Shown: piece by piece, positions 17,181-26,121 of the stretch | Layout: the number at the start of each line of letters is the position of its first letter | Numbering within the stretch: the stretch's first letter is position 1 | Translations under genes and position numbers: made by a program | Notes under the pieces: model-generated | What the model was told of the DNA's origin: nothing | Databases searched by the model: none | Seen by the model: the letters and a program-made list of their open reading frames with translations, nothing else | From: an uncultured Flavihumibacter sp. | Lineage (GTDB): Bacteria; Bacteroidota; Bacteroidia; Chitinophagales; Chitinophagaceae | DNA length: 64,000 nt | Reading direction: 5' to 3' | Assembly (NCBI GenBank): GCA_902168225.1 | Contig: CABHOW010000164.1 | Coordinates: forward strand, 48,816 to 112,815

Positions 17181-17804
17181 ATGGCAACGCAAGATCGAAT
17201 TATTGAGAAAGCACACGAGCTTTTTTTCCGCTATGGTATAAAAGCGGTAACCATGGATGATATTGCTTCCCATTTAGGAGTAAGTAAAAAAACCATTTAC
17301 CAGTTTTATGCAGATAAAGATGCCTTGGTAAACGCCATTGTAATGGTGGAAACAGAGCAGGATGAGGCGGAATGTGCTAGGCATAGAAAAGAAAGTGAGA
17401 ATGCTATTCATGAGGTTTTTTTAGCATTAGACATGATGCAAGAAATGATGTCTACCATGAACCCGGGAATTATTTTTGAATTGAAAAAATATCATCCCGC
17501 TGCCTTCAAGCTTTTCAACGACCATAAAAATAAATTTCTCTATAAAGTAGTAAAAGAGAATATTGAGAAAGGAAAAAAAGAAGAACTCTACCGGTCCGAT
17601 GTAGACCCTGATATATTAGCTAAGTTCAGGATCGAAAGCTTTTTTGTGCCATTTAATCCGGAATTATTCCCTACGGCTAAATATAGTTTACTAGATGTAC
17701 AAGCCATATTATCGGAGCACTTCTTATATGGCATTGCCACAGCAAAAGGACAAAAATTAATTGCCAAGTATAAAAAACAAAGAGAAAAAAACTTTAAACC
17801 ATGA
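17181..17804 (+). CDS. TetR/AcrR family repressor
   Basis: The ATG at 17181 is chosen because it gives MATQDRIIEKAHELFFRYGIK, the normal TetR start; an upstream ATG at 17133 lies inside the operator palindrome. The helix-turn-helix is TMDDIASHLGVSKKTIYQFY (about residues 30-49). The C-terminal ligand domain is not recognisable. It likely represses its own operon, releasing the downstream efflux genes when a toxic compound binds. The stop overlaps the tolC start as ATGA. Confidence 0.92.
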   Translation: MATQDRIIEKAHELFFRYGIKAVTMDDIASHLGVSKKTIYQFYADKDALVNAIVMVETEQDEAECARHRKESENAIHEVFLALDMMQEMMSTMNPGIIFELKKYHPAAFKLFNDHKNKFLYKVVKENIEKGKKEELYRSDVDPDILAKFRIESFFVPFNPELFPTAKYSLLDVQAILSEHFLYGIATAKGQKLIAKYKKQREKNFKP

Positions 17805-19204
17805 GCATGAAAAAACAATCGAAACTATTGCTCTGTTTGCTATTTCTTACAAGCACTTTAGTAGCGCAAAAAACTGCCACTAAATACGAATTTAGTATTG
17901 TACAAGCAGTAGATTACGCTAGAAAAAATAATGTGCAGGTAAAGAACGCATTACTGAATATTCAGTCGCAAATACAAACAAACAGAGAGATCACAGCAGC
18001 CGCTTTACCTACGCTTACCGGAAGTATCGGTACCCAACACTTACCCAATATTGCCGTTACGGTAATACCCGACTTCATTTCTCCTGCCACCTATGGCGTA
18101 TTGGTAAAGGAAGGAGTAAAAGATGGAAATGGTAATCCCATCCAAATGCCAAATAATTTTGGATTTGTAAATGCACAATTTGGTACTAAATACAATGCCA
18201 GTGCAGGCGTTAGCTTACAGCAATTATTATTCGACGGACAAGTATTTGTTGGTTTACAGGCCCGTAAAGCTTCCATCGATTTCCAAACAAAAGGCGCCGA
18301 AGTAACCGAAGAAACCATCAAAACAAATATTTATAAGATATACTATCAATTGGTTGTTAGCAGAACTACTTTAACCATTTTAGATGCGAATATTGATCGC
18401 CTCAGCAAATTGGAACAAGATGCAAAAATTTTATACAAGAATGGCTTTGCCGAAAAAATCGATATCGATAAAGTATCCGTTCAGCTAACAAACTTGAAAA
18501 CGGAAAAATTGAAAGCACTAAATGCTATCAACATGGGATACTTCGGGCTGAAAACCTTAATGGGTATGCCTGTTGCAGATACCTTGATACTTACCGACAC
18601 ATTAAGCTATGAACAAATAAAAACAGATATCACGCACGATGAATATACCTATAATGATCGTAAAGATTATCAGTATTTAGGGTTCGCAAAAAAACTAAAT
18701 GAGTATAATATCCGAAGATATAAACTAAGCTATATACCCACAGTTGCATTAGGCGCTTCCTATACCAAACAAGCTTTAAGGAATGAATTTAGTTTCTTCA
18801 AGAAGGGCGATTGGTTTACAGCCTCTAACATCGGATTAAATATTTCAGTTCCGATTTTTGATGGCTTTGCAAAAGATGCCCGTATTAAGAGAGCCAGAAT
18901 TGATCTACAAAATACCAATAACCAAATTGAAGCGCTGAAACTGAGTATTGATAATGCAGTAGAGCAAGCCCGTTTAAAATTCAAAGACGCCATTGCTACT
19001 ATGGATTTCCAAAAACAAAATATGGAGCTTGCGGAAAAAGTATATGCCCAAACCAAGAAAAAATACGAAGTGGGTACCGGGTCGAATACAGAAATCAATG
19101 CTGCCGATGTAGATCTTAAAACAGCACAAAGCAATTATATCAGCGCATTGTATGATGCAGTAATTGCCAGGATCGATTATTTATCAGCCGTAGGAAAATT
19201 ATAA
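17801..19204 (+). CDS. TolC family outer membrane efflux protein
   Basis: 467 residues, signal peptide ending at LVAQ, then the two repeated long-helix domains of TolC. The second repeat ends with the usual TAQSNYISALYDAVIARIDYLSAVGKL. Forms the trimeric outer membrane channel of the tripartite pump encoded here. Start overlaps tetR by 4 bases; a second ATG 6 bases later is also possible. Confidence 0.92.
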   Translation: MSMKKQSKLLLCLLFLTSTLVAQKTATKYEFSIVQAVDYARKNNVQVKNALLNIQSQIQTNREITAAALPTLTGSIGTQHLPNIAVTVIPDFISPATYGVLVKEGVKDGNGNPIQMPNNFGFVNAQFGTKYNASAGVSLQQLLFDGQVFVGLQARKASIDFQTKGAEVTEETIKTNIYKIYYQLVVSRTTLTILDANIDRLSKLEQDAKILYKNGFAEKIDIDKVSVQLTNLKTEKLKALNAINMGYFGLKTLMGMPVADTLILTDTLSYEQIKTDITHDEYTYNDRKDYQYLGFAKKLNEYNIRRYKLSYIPTVALGASYTKQALRNEFSFFKKGDWFTASNIGLNISVPIFDGFAKDARIKRARIDLQNTNNQIEALKLSIDNAVEQARLKFKDAIATMDFQKQNMELAEKVYAQTKKKYEVGTGSNTEINAADVDLKTAQSNYISALYDAVIARIDYLSAVGKL

Positions 19205-19226
19205 ATAAAACCATAAAACGACTATT

Positions 19227-20432
19227 ATGTTTACTATAAAATCATTTGTTACTATTAGCGCAGCGACCATCTTACTGGTATCCTGCGGAGGAAATGGAAA
19301 AGCTGGTAACAGCTTGGCCGATAAAAAAACAGCGCTTGAGAAATTGAAAACTGAGCAATCAGCCCTTGCAGACAAAATTAAAAAGCTTCAAACAGAAATC
19401 AATAAGCTGGATACCGCTGCTACAGCCAGTACAGCAAAACTTGTAGGCTTATCTCCAGTGAGCAATAGTGATTTTTTACATTATATAGATCTTCAGGGAA
19501 ATGTGAATGCCGATAATGTATCTTATGTAGCACCTCGCATGGGAGGCGGCCAAGTAAAAGCCATCTACGTAAAAAAAGGAGATATTGTTAAACAAGGGCA
19601 ACTGCTTATTAAATTAGATGACGCTATCACTCGCCAATCAGTGATTGCTGCACAAAAAGGATTGGAAACACTTAAAACACAATTGAATTTCGCTAAGGAT
19701 CTATACCAACGGCAAACCAACTTATGGAAAGAGGGTATTGGTACAGAAGTACAATTGATTTCTGCAAAAAACAATGTACAATCACTCGAACGCCAACTAG
19801 CTGCCAGCGAAGAGCAGGTTAAGGTTGCAGAAGAGCAGTTAAAAGCTTCGAATGTGTTGGCAGATGTGAATGGATATGTAGATGAACTCAACGTTCGCGT
19901 AGGGGAAATTTTTGCGGGATTAGCCGGTGTAAACCCGCAAATAAAATTAGTAAGCAATGCAGGTTTAAAAGTATCAGCATTGGTTCCTGAAAACTATAGT
20001 GGTAGAATTAGGCAAGGATCGAAAGCGATAATCCATTTCCCTGATATCAATAAAACTATTACCAGCAGTGTAGCTGTAGCGAGCCGCTCTATTGATGCCA
20101 ATACCAGAAGCTTTAATGTTGAAATTCATTTGCCTTACGACCCCGCTATTCGCCCGAACCAAGTAGCGCAAATTAAGTTTCAGGATTATGAAGCCAAAAA
20201 CGCCATTGCGATTGAAGTTAATACCGTACAAACAGATGAAACCGGTAAATATGTTTATGTGGCTTCACAAGAGGGTTCTAAACTGGTAGCTCGCAAAAAA
20301 GTGATTACGATTGGGGAAGCTTATGGCCAATTTGTAGAAGTAAAATCCGGATTGAAAGTTGGTGATCAACTTATCACAAATGGCTATCAAAACGTATATG
20401 AAGGTCAGCTACTTGCTGCGTTAGCAAAATAA
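19227..20432 (+). CDS. RND efflux periplasmic adaptor subunit
   Basis: 401-residue membrane-fusion protein and lipoprotein (lipobox ending VSCGG near residue 17). A short coiled coil with Leu/Lys/Glu heptads (about 33-65) precedes the lipoyl-type segment VKAIYVKKGDIVKQGQLLIKLDD, then hairpin and beta-barrel domains. Connects the inner membrane pump with TolC. Confidence 0.92.
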   Translation: MFTIKSFVTISAATILLVSCGGNGKAGNSLADKKTALEKLKTEQSALADKIKKLQTEINKLDTAATASTAKLVGLSPVSNSDFLHYIDLQGNVNADNVSYVAPRMGGGQVKAIYVKKGDIVKQGQLLIKLDDAITRQSVIAAQKGLETLKTQLNFAKDLYQRQTNLWKEGIGTEVQLISAKNNVQSLERQLAASEEQVKVAEEQLKASNVLADVNGYVDELNVRVGEIFAGLAGVNPQIKLVSNAGLKVSALVPENYSGRIRQGSKAIIHFPDINKTITSSVAVASRSIDANTRSFNVEIHLPYDPAIRPNQVAQIKFQDYEAKNAIAIEVNTVQTDETGKYVYVASQEGSKLVARKKVITIGEAYGQFVEVKSGLKVGDQLITNGYQNVYEGQLLAALAK

Positions 20433-20441
20433 ATTAACTAC

Positions 20442-20459
20442 TTCAAACCTTCGTTTGAA
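20442..20459 (+). other. small hairpin between adaptor and pump genes
   Basis: TTCAAAC and GTTTGAA, perfect 7-bp arms with a 4-base loop, 14 bases before the pump ATG. There is no T-run after it, so it is not a terminator; it may influence translation or mRNA stability. Confidence 0.35.
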
Positions 20460-20473
20460 TCAAACTATCTGAT

Positions 20474-23400
20474 ATGAATATCATAGAAGGCATCGCTAAA
20501 AAATTTAAAGAATTTAAACCTACCAGTTGGGCGGTTGATAATAGAACAGCGATCTATATTATTACCATTCTTATATCCTTGTATGGATTGAATAAATTCA
20601 ATACCATGCCTAAGGAACAGTTTCCCGATATCGTAGTTCCCACTATTTCGGTAACCACCGTTTATTTTGGTAACTCGCCAAAAGATATTGAGAACTTAGT
20701 AACCCGACCCATTGAAAAACAATTAAAATCGATCAGTGGCGCTAAAGTCAAAAAAATTCAATCTACCTCACAGCAAGATTTTAGTTTGATAGTTGTTGAA
20801 TTTGACACCGACATCAAAACTGAGTTAGCCAAACAAAAAGTAAAAGATGCGGTAGACAAAGCACAAACTGATTTACCGAACGATCTTACCTCACAACCGA
20901 ACGTACAAGAATTTGCTTTTAGTGAGTTGCCTATTATGTTCGTAAATATCAGTGGTAGTTATGATGGGGTTCGTTTGAAAAAATATGCCGATAAGTTGCA
21001 GGATCGCTTCGAAGAAATGAAAGAAGTGAGCAGAGCAGAGATCGTAGGCGCCCCAGAAAGAGAAATCCAAATTAATGTAGACCCCATAAAAATGCAGGCG
21101 GCTAAAATTACATTTACAGATATTGCCAATGCAGTGGGATATGAAAACAAAGATATTAGCGGAGGCTTGGTAGATGTAGGTGATATGAAACGGAATATCA
21201 AAGTAAAAGGGCAATTTGTTTCTGCTTTGGATATGCAAAATATCATTATCAAAAATATATCAGGTGCCCCTATCTATTTAAGAGATATTGCTACGCTTGT
21301 AGATACGGTAAAAGAAACGGAGAGTTATGCACGACTAGGCGGAGAAAACGTTATAACCCTTAACATTGTTAAACGGTCGGGTGAAAATCTTATCAATACA
21401 GCCGATGGAATTAAGAAGATCGTTGCAGAAATGCAAGCTTCACAAGATCTTCCCAAAGATTTAAAAGTATTAATTACAGGAGATCAAAGTAAGCAAACAA
21501 AAACCTCGTTTAATGAATTAGTAAATACAATTATAATCGGCTTCGTTTTAGTATTACTGATTTTGATGTTCTTCATGGGTGTAACCAATGCCTTCTTCGT
21601 TGCATTAAGTGTACCCCTTTCGGTATTCGTTGCTTTCTTGTTCTTACCCGTTGCCGACTTTATTGTAGGAACCGACGTTACCCTCAATTTTATCGTTCTT
21701 TTCGCCCTCTTATTTGGTTTGGGTATTATTGTGGATGATGCCATTGTGGTAATTGAGAATACGCACCGTATATACAATAATGGTAAAGTAAAAATTGAAC
21801 GATCTGCTAAAGAAGCTGCAGGAGAAGTATTTATTCCGGTATTGGCAGGAACCGCAACTACGTTGGCACCATTCTTTCCTTTGTTACTATGGAAAGGGCT
21901 GATTGGTAAGTTTATGATTTACTTACCAACGATGTTGATTTTAACACTAGCAGCCTCATTGATTGTTGCGTTTATCATTAACCCTGTATTTGCGGTTAGC
22001 TTTATGAAACCCGAAGGCAGAGAGTTTGAACAACCTAAAGCTGCCATATTCAAAAAATGGTGGTTCTGGACCATGGGTGTTTTTGGTATATTATTTAACC
22101 TGATCGGCTGGCATGGCTTTGGTAATTTCCTCATTTTTATGGCACTACTAATTGTATTAGAGCGTTATGTATTGAGAAATATTATTCACTACTTCCAAGA
22201 GCGTGTATTACCCGGTTTAATGAGCAGGTACGAAAAACTATTACGCTGGATATTGGTAGGAAGAAGACCCAGTTGGTTTTTAGTAGGTTTATTTTTATTA
22301 TTTCCTATTTCACTCATCTTATTAGTTCTTAGGAATAACCCCAAACCTTTTTTCCCTAGTGGGGATCCAAATTTTGTGTATGTATATTTAAAAATGCCAA
22401 TAGGTACAAGTACTAAAACTACAGATTCTGTAGTACGTATTTTGGAAAATAAAGTATACAAAATTTTAGAAAAAGAAAAACCGGGAACAGAAGGCTCTAT
22501 GGTTGAAAGTGTTATTGCCAATGTAGCTGTTAGTGCTAATAATCCACGCGACAATAACAGGAGCACCCAATCTAATTTAGGTAGAATTCAAATTTCATTT
22601 GTAGAGTTTGAAAAACGACATGGAAAAAGTTCGGCCGTTTATTTAGATGAAATTCGTAAAGCTATGAAAGGCATACCCGGTGCTTCTATAGAAGTAGGAA
22701 AAGAAGATGGTGGACCCCCCACAGATCCCCCTGTTAATATCGAAATCGTAGGAGATAATTTTGAACAGATAGCTAAAGTAGCGTATGATTTACAAAACCA
22801 TTTGGATACTAACCGTGTTGCAGGTATTCAGAATTTACAACTAGACGTTGATTTGAATAACCCTGAAATTACGGTAAACATCAACAGAGAAAGGGCATTA
22901 CAAGAGGGTGTGAGTACCGGACAAGTGGGCATGGCGTTAAGAACAGCTATTTTCGGACAAGAAGTAAGTAAACTGAAAGATGGTGAAGACGATTATAAGA
23001 TTCAATTACGCTATCAAGGGAGAGCGAGAAATAATGTAGTTGATCTTATGAATATGCGTATTACTTTCCGCGATTTTAATAGCGGACAAATAAAGCAAAT
23101 ACCATTAAGCAGTGTAGCTACTATAGATTATACCAATACTGCCGGTGGTGTGAAGAGAAAGAATCTTCATCGTACTATTCAAATACAATCGGCTGTTACC
23201 GATCCTTCACTTACACCTATCATTAATGCTGAATTAGCTAAATTGATCGATGAGTTTAAAAGAAAATCTCCACTACCTCCCGATGTGGTAATCAGGCAAA
23301 CAGGTGAAAGTGAGCAACAGGCTGAAACCCTGAGCTTCCTGGGTGTATCGATGTTAACAGCTTTATTACTTATCTTCTTAATATTGGTACTACAGTTTAA

Positions 23401-24025
23401 TAGTTTAAGTAAACCGTTTATCGTATTAACAGAAATATTCTTCTCTATCATTGGTGTGTTTATGGGTTATGCCATAACAGGTATGAGTATGGCAACCATC
23501 ATGGTAGGAGTGGGTGTTGTAGGTTTGGCCGGTATTGTAATTAAGAATGGTATTTTGTTGATTGAGTTTACCGATGAATTGAGAGGGCGTGGTTATCGAA
23601 CAAGAGAAGCTGCTATTCAAGCAGGAAAGATCAGGATTATTCCGGTGATGCTCACTGCGTTAGCAACTATCTTAGGTTTATTACCATTAGCCATTGGTTT
23701 CAATATCGATTTCGTATCCATGTTCCAACATTTGAACCCGCATATTTTCTTAGGGGGAGATAGTGTGGTATTCTGGGGGCCATTAAGCTGGACGATCATT
23801 TTTGGATTGATCTTCTCCTTCTTCCTCACATTAATAATGGTACCCAGTATGTACTTGATTTCTGAAAGGTTAAGGCGACCCATGGCGAAATTCTACGGCA
23901 CAAAATATATTGCCTTACTTGGCTTCACCGGTCCACTATTCTTCTTATTTGTAGGAATTATGTATTTGGGTAGAGCTATTCAAGGTAAAAAAGTTTGGTT
24001 AGGTAACCATGCAACGAACAAGTAA
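20474..24025 (+). CDS. RND family efflux permease (HAE1-type)
   Basis: 1183 residues; proton-driven inner membrane pump that exports drugs or other toxic compounds. Visible are the N-terminal KEQFPDIVVPTISVTTVY, the proton-relay segment GLGIIVDDAIVVIENTHRIY (Asp pair), and the second half GLAGIVIKNGILLIEF. About residues 510-580 form an extra hydrophobic stretch between the two halves, which makes the protein longer than the roughly 1050 residues of AcrB. A strong terminator follows, closing the four-gene operon. Confidence 0.95.
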   Translation: MNIIEGIAKKFKEFKPTSWAVDNRTAIYIITILISLYGLNKFNTMPKEQFPDIVVPTISVTTVYFGNSPKDIENLVTRPIEKQLKSISGAKVKKIQSTSQQDFSLIVVEFDTDIKTELAKQKVKDAVDKAQTDLPNDLTSQPNVQEFAFSELPIMFVNISGSYDGVRLKKYADKLQDRFEEMKEVSRAEIVGAPEREIQINVDPIKMQAAKITFTDIANAVGYENKDISGGLVDVGDMKRNIKVKGQFVSALDMQNIIIKNISGAPIYLRDIATLVDTVKETESYARLGGENVITLNIVKRSGENLINTADGIKKIVAEMQASQDLPKDLKVLITGDQSKQTKTSFNELVNTIIIGFVLVLLILMFFMGVTNAFFVALSVPLSVFVAFLFLPVADFIVGTDVTLNFIVLFALLFGLGIIVDDAIVVIENTHRIYNNGKVKIERSAKEAAGEVFIPVLAGTATTLAPFFPLLLWKGLIGKFMIYLPTMLILTLAASLIVAFIINPVFAVSFMKPEGREFEQPKAAIFKKWWFWTMGVFGILFNLIGWHGFGNFLIFMALLIVLERYVLRNIIHYFQERVLPGLMSRYEKLLRWILVGRRPSWFLVGLFLLFPISLILLVLRNNPKPFFPSGDPNFVYVYLKMPIGTSTKTTDSVVRILENKVYKILEKEKPGTEGSMVESVIANVAVSANNPRDNNRSTQSNLGRIQISFVEFEKRHGKSSAVYLDEIRKAMKGIPGASIEVGKEDGGPPTDPPVNIEIVGDNFEQIAKVAYDLQNHLDTNRVAGIQNLQLDVDLNNPEITVNINRERALQEGVSTGQVGMALRTAIFGQEVSKLKDGEDDYKIQLRYQGRARNNVVDLMNMRITFRDFNSGQIKQIPLSSVATIDYTNTAGGVKRKNLHRTIQIQSAVTDPSLTPIINAELAKLIDEFKRKSPLPPDVVIRQTGESEQQAETLSFLGVSMLTALLLIFLILVLQFNSLSKPFIVLTEIFFSIIGVFMGYAITGMSMATIMVGVGVVGLAGIVIKNGILLIEFTDELRGRGYRTREAAIQAGKIRIIPVMLTALATILGLLPLAIGFNIDFVSMFQHLNPHIFLGGDSVVFWGPLSWTIIFGLIFSFFLTLIMVPSMYLISERLRRPMAKFYGTKYIALLGFTGPLFFLFVGIMYLGRAIQGKKVWLGNHATNK

Positions 24026-24056
24026 TAAGTATAGTTGATTTTAGGTTTGGATATTA

Positions 24057-24086
24057 CCGCCCCTTGTTTTTGGGGCGGTTTTTTTT
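24057..24086 (+). terminator. rho-independent terminator of the efflux operon
   Basis: Stem CCGCCCC / GGGGCGG with loop TTGTTTTT and a following run of eight T. Confidence 0.93.
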
Positions 24087-24137
24087 AACCATACTTCAAC
24101 CCCTATAGCCATTCATCCTCTTACAGGAAAATACATT

Positions 24138-24145
24138 TATCTTGT
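24138..24145 (+). promoter_or_regulatory. candidate -7 box of the AIM24-like gene
   Basis: TATCTTGT within TTTATCTTGTATTT; the same string precedes the flavoprotein gene at 39172-39179. It resembles TAnnTTTG with one base less. No clear -33 element. Confidence 0.35.
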
Positions 24146-24173
24146 ATTTAATTTTATATTTCAAATAGAAAAT

Positions 24174-24968
24174 ATGCGTAACCACGAGATAGACTATCGC
24201 ATTTTTGGTGAAGAGATGCAATATGTAGAAGTTGAATTAGATTATAATGAAACAGCCGTAGCGGAACCCGGTGCCTTTATGATGATGGAAGATGGCATTA
24301 CTATGGAAACCATGTTTGGCGATGGTAGTCAGCAACAAAATAATAGTATATTCGGTAAGTTATTAAATGCAGGTAAAAGAGTATTGGTAGGAGAAAGTTT
24401 ATTTATGACTGCTTTTACTAATGTAAATAATGCTAAAAGAAGAGTAAGTTTTGCCTCCCCTTATCCGGGTAAAATTATTCCGCTTAATCTTCAAGAGTTT
24501 AATAATACTATTATTTGCCAAAAAGATGCTTTCTTATGCGCTGCTAAAGGCGTAAGTATTGGTATTGAGTTTCAAAAAAAATTGGGTACCGGTTTATTCG
24601 GTGGGGAAGGTTTTATAATGGAGCGTTTAGAGGGAGATGGTATGACTTTTTTACATGCCTGCGGTCATGTACTAAAAAGAGAACTCCATCCCGGTGAAAT
24701 ATTGAAAATAGATACCGGATGTATTGTTGGATTTACTGCTACCGTTAACTACGATATTCAATTTGTTGGTGGCATTAAGAATAGTTTATTTGGTGGAGAA
24801 GGTTTATTTTTTGCCACACTCACCGGACCGGGAACTGTTTGGATTCAAACATTACCCATCAGCAGATTAGCAGGCAGAATTTTACAGTATGCCACCACTA
24901 CACGTAGAGAAGAGGGTAGCATTTTAGGAGGCCTGGGTAATTTATTAGATGGAGATGGAAGGTGGTAG
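24174..24968 (+). CDS. TIGR00266 / AIM24 family protein
   Basis: 264 residues with repeated beta motifs and many glycines (EPGAFMMMEDGI, GEGFIMERLEGDG, GGEGLFFATLTGPGTVWIQTLP), the signature of this family of TRAP-like fold proteins. In yeast the related AIM24 acts in mitochondria; the bacterial role is not known. No signal peptide. It ends 2 bases before the convergent ypdA stop. Confidence 0.88.
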   Translation: MRNHEIDYRIFGEEMQYVEVELDYNETAVAEPGAFMMMEDGITMETMFGDGSQQQNNSIFGKLLNAGKRVLVGESLFMTAFTNVNNAKRRVSFASPYPGKIIPLNLQEFNNTIICQKDAFLCAAKGVSIGIEFQKKLGTGLFGGEGFIMERLEGDGMTFLHACGHVLKRELHPGEILKIDTGCIVGFTATVNYDIQFVGGIKNSLFGGEGLFFATLTGPGTVWIQTLPISRLAGRILQYATTTRREEGSILGGLGNLLDGDGRW

Positions 24969-24970
24969 GC

Positions 24971-25945
24971 CTATGATTTGGCCACAATCGACGAGATTAT
25001 TTTAGTAGCATGCTCTCTTGAGTTTTCAATGAAAAGTCGGTGTGTATTCATTCCTCCACAGATTACCCCTGCTAAATAAACACCGACAATATTGGTTTCA
25101 AAAGTTGCTTCATTAATCAAAGGAGCCATCACTTCATCGTTCGATAAACTAATACCGATTGATCGTAGAAAATTGAGATTAGGCTGATAACCTGTTAATG
25201 CAATTACCCAATCATTAGGAAGGGTAATATTCCCTTCTTCAGTTTCAATATCAACTTCATGCTCTCTTATTGCTAAAATGTTAGCATTATAGTAAGCTTT
25301 GATAGAACCTTCCTCTATTCGGTTTATAATGTCGGGGCGCACCCAATATTTAACGCGCTGTCCGATTTCTTTTCCGCGTACGAGCATAGTTACATTCGCC
25401 CCTTTACGCCATGTTTCCAACGCAGCATCTACTGCAGAATTTTGCGCACCCACTACCAATACATTTTGAAAAGCATAAAAATGAGGATCTTTATAATAGT
25501 GGGTAACTTTAGGTAAATCTTCTCCCGGTACATTCAAGGGAAATGGAATATCATAAAAACCTGTAGCTATAATAATATTATCGGCTGTGTACTTTCTCTT
25601 ATTTGTAGTTACGCTAAACTTGTTGTTTTCCTGTTTCTCTACTGTTTGTACTTCCTCAAATAAATGAATGGCTAATTTATGGGAGCTTGCTACTCTTCTA
25701 TAATACTCTAATGCTTCGCTTCTTGTGGGTTTTGGGTTATTAGACACAAATGGTACATTGCCTATTTCTAACCTTTCAGAGGTGGAGAAAAAGGTCATGT
25801 TAGTTGGATAATTGTAAATCGAATTAACCAGTGCCCCTTTTTCAAGTATTACATATCCTAATCCCTTTTTTTGTGCTTCTAAGGCGCAGGCTAAACCTAT
25901 GGGTCCCCCGCCGATGATAATTACTGAATAATGAGAAATCGTCAT
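24971..25945 (-). CDS. ypdA: YpdA family flavin disulfide reductase
   Basis: 324 residues with FAD-binding IIIGGGPIGLACALEAQKKG at the N-terminus and a second Rossmann motif VVGAQNSAVDAALETWRKG. The family (YpdA/Bdr) reduces bacillithiol disulfide with NADPH in Firmicutes, and Bacteroidota also carry bacillithiol-type enzymes, so thiol redox balance is the likely role. The ATG at 25945 is preferred over an in-frame TTG at 25963. A thioredoxin-like gene is divergent across the shared intergenic region. Confidence 0.88.
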   Translation of the reverse strand: MTISHYSVIIIGGGPIGLACALEAQKKGLGYVILEKGALVNSIYNYPTNMTFFSTSERLEIGNVPFVSNNPKPTRSEALEYYRRVASSHKLAIHLFEEVQTVEKQENNKFSVTTNKRKYTADNIIIATGFYDIPFPLNVPGEDLPKVTHYYKDPHFYAFQNVLVVGAQNSAVDAALETWRKGANVTMLVRGKEIGQRVKYWVRPDIINRIEEGSIKAYYNANILAIREHEVDIETEEGNITLPNDWVIALTGYQPNLNFLRSIGISLSNDEVMAPLINEATFETNIVGVYLAGVICGGMNTHRLFIENSREHATKIISSIVAKS

Positions 25946-25948
25946 GCC

Positions 25949-25956
25949 CAAAGATA
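25949..25956 (-). promoter_or_regulatory. -7 box of ypdA, giving a leaderless mRNA
   Basis: TATCTTTG read from 25956 to 25949 on the reverse strand is an exact TAnnTTTG. It ends only 3 bases before the ATG at 25945, so the start site would fall at or next to the start codon. The -33 region is weak (GTTTC). Confidence 0.5.
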
Positions 25957-26038
25957 AGATCAATTAAATCCCTTAGAAACTAATTCGTTGATTATCTCAA
26001 TCCCCTGTATTAAAATTATGAATTTTAAAAAATAAGCA

Positions 26039-26065
26039 TTTAGTCTACTATTTTAATAGACTAAA
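26039..26065 (+). promoter_or_regulatory. inverted repeat, candidate operator
   Basis: TTTAGTCTA (26039-26047) and TAGACTAAA (26057-26065), perfect 9-bp arms with 9-base spacer, directly upstream of the -7 box at 26070. The position covers the -33 region of the thioredoxin-like gene, consistent with a regulator site. The regulator is not identified. Confidence 0.5.
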
Positions 26066-26069
26066 CACT

Positions 26070-26077
26070 TATCTTTG
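26070..26077 (+). promoter_or_regulatory. -7 box of the thioredoxin-like gene
   Basis: TATCTTTG, an exact match to TAnnTTTG, 44 bases before the ATG at 26122. Confidence 0.55.
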
Positions 26078-26121
26078 AGTTTCGAGTTACTAAAAGCGGT
26101 TTTAACGCAAAAAAATTTATC

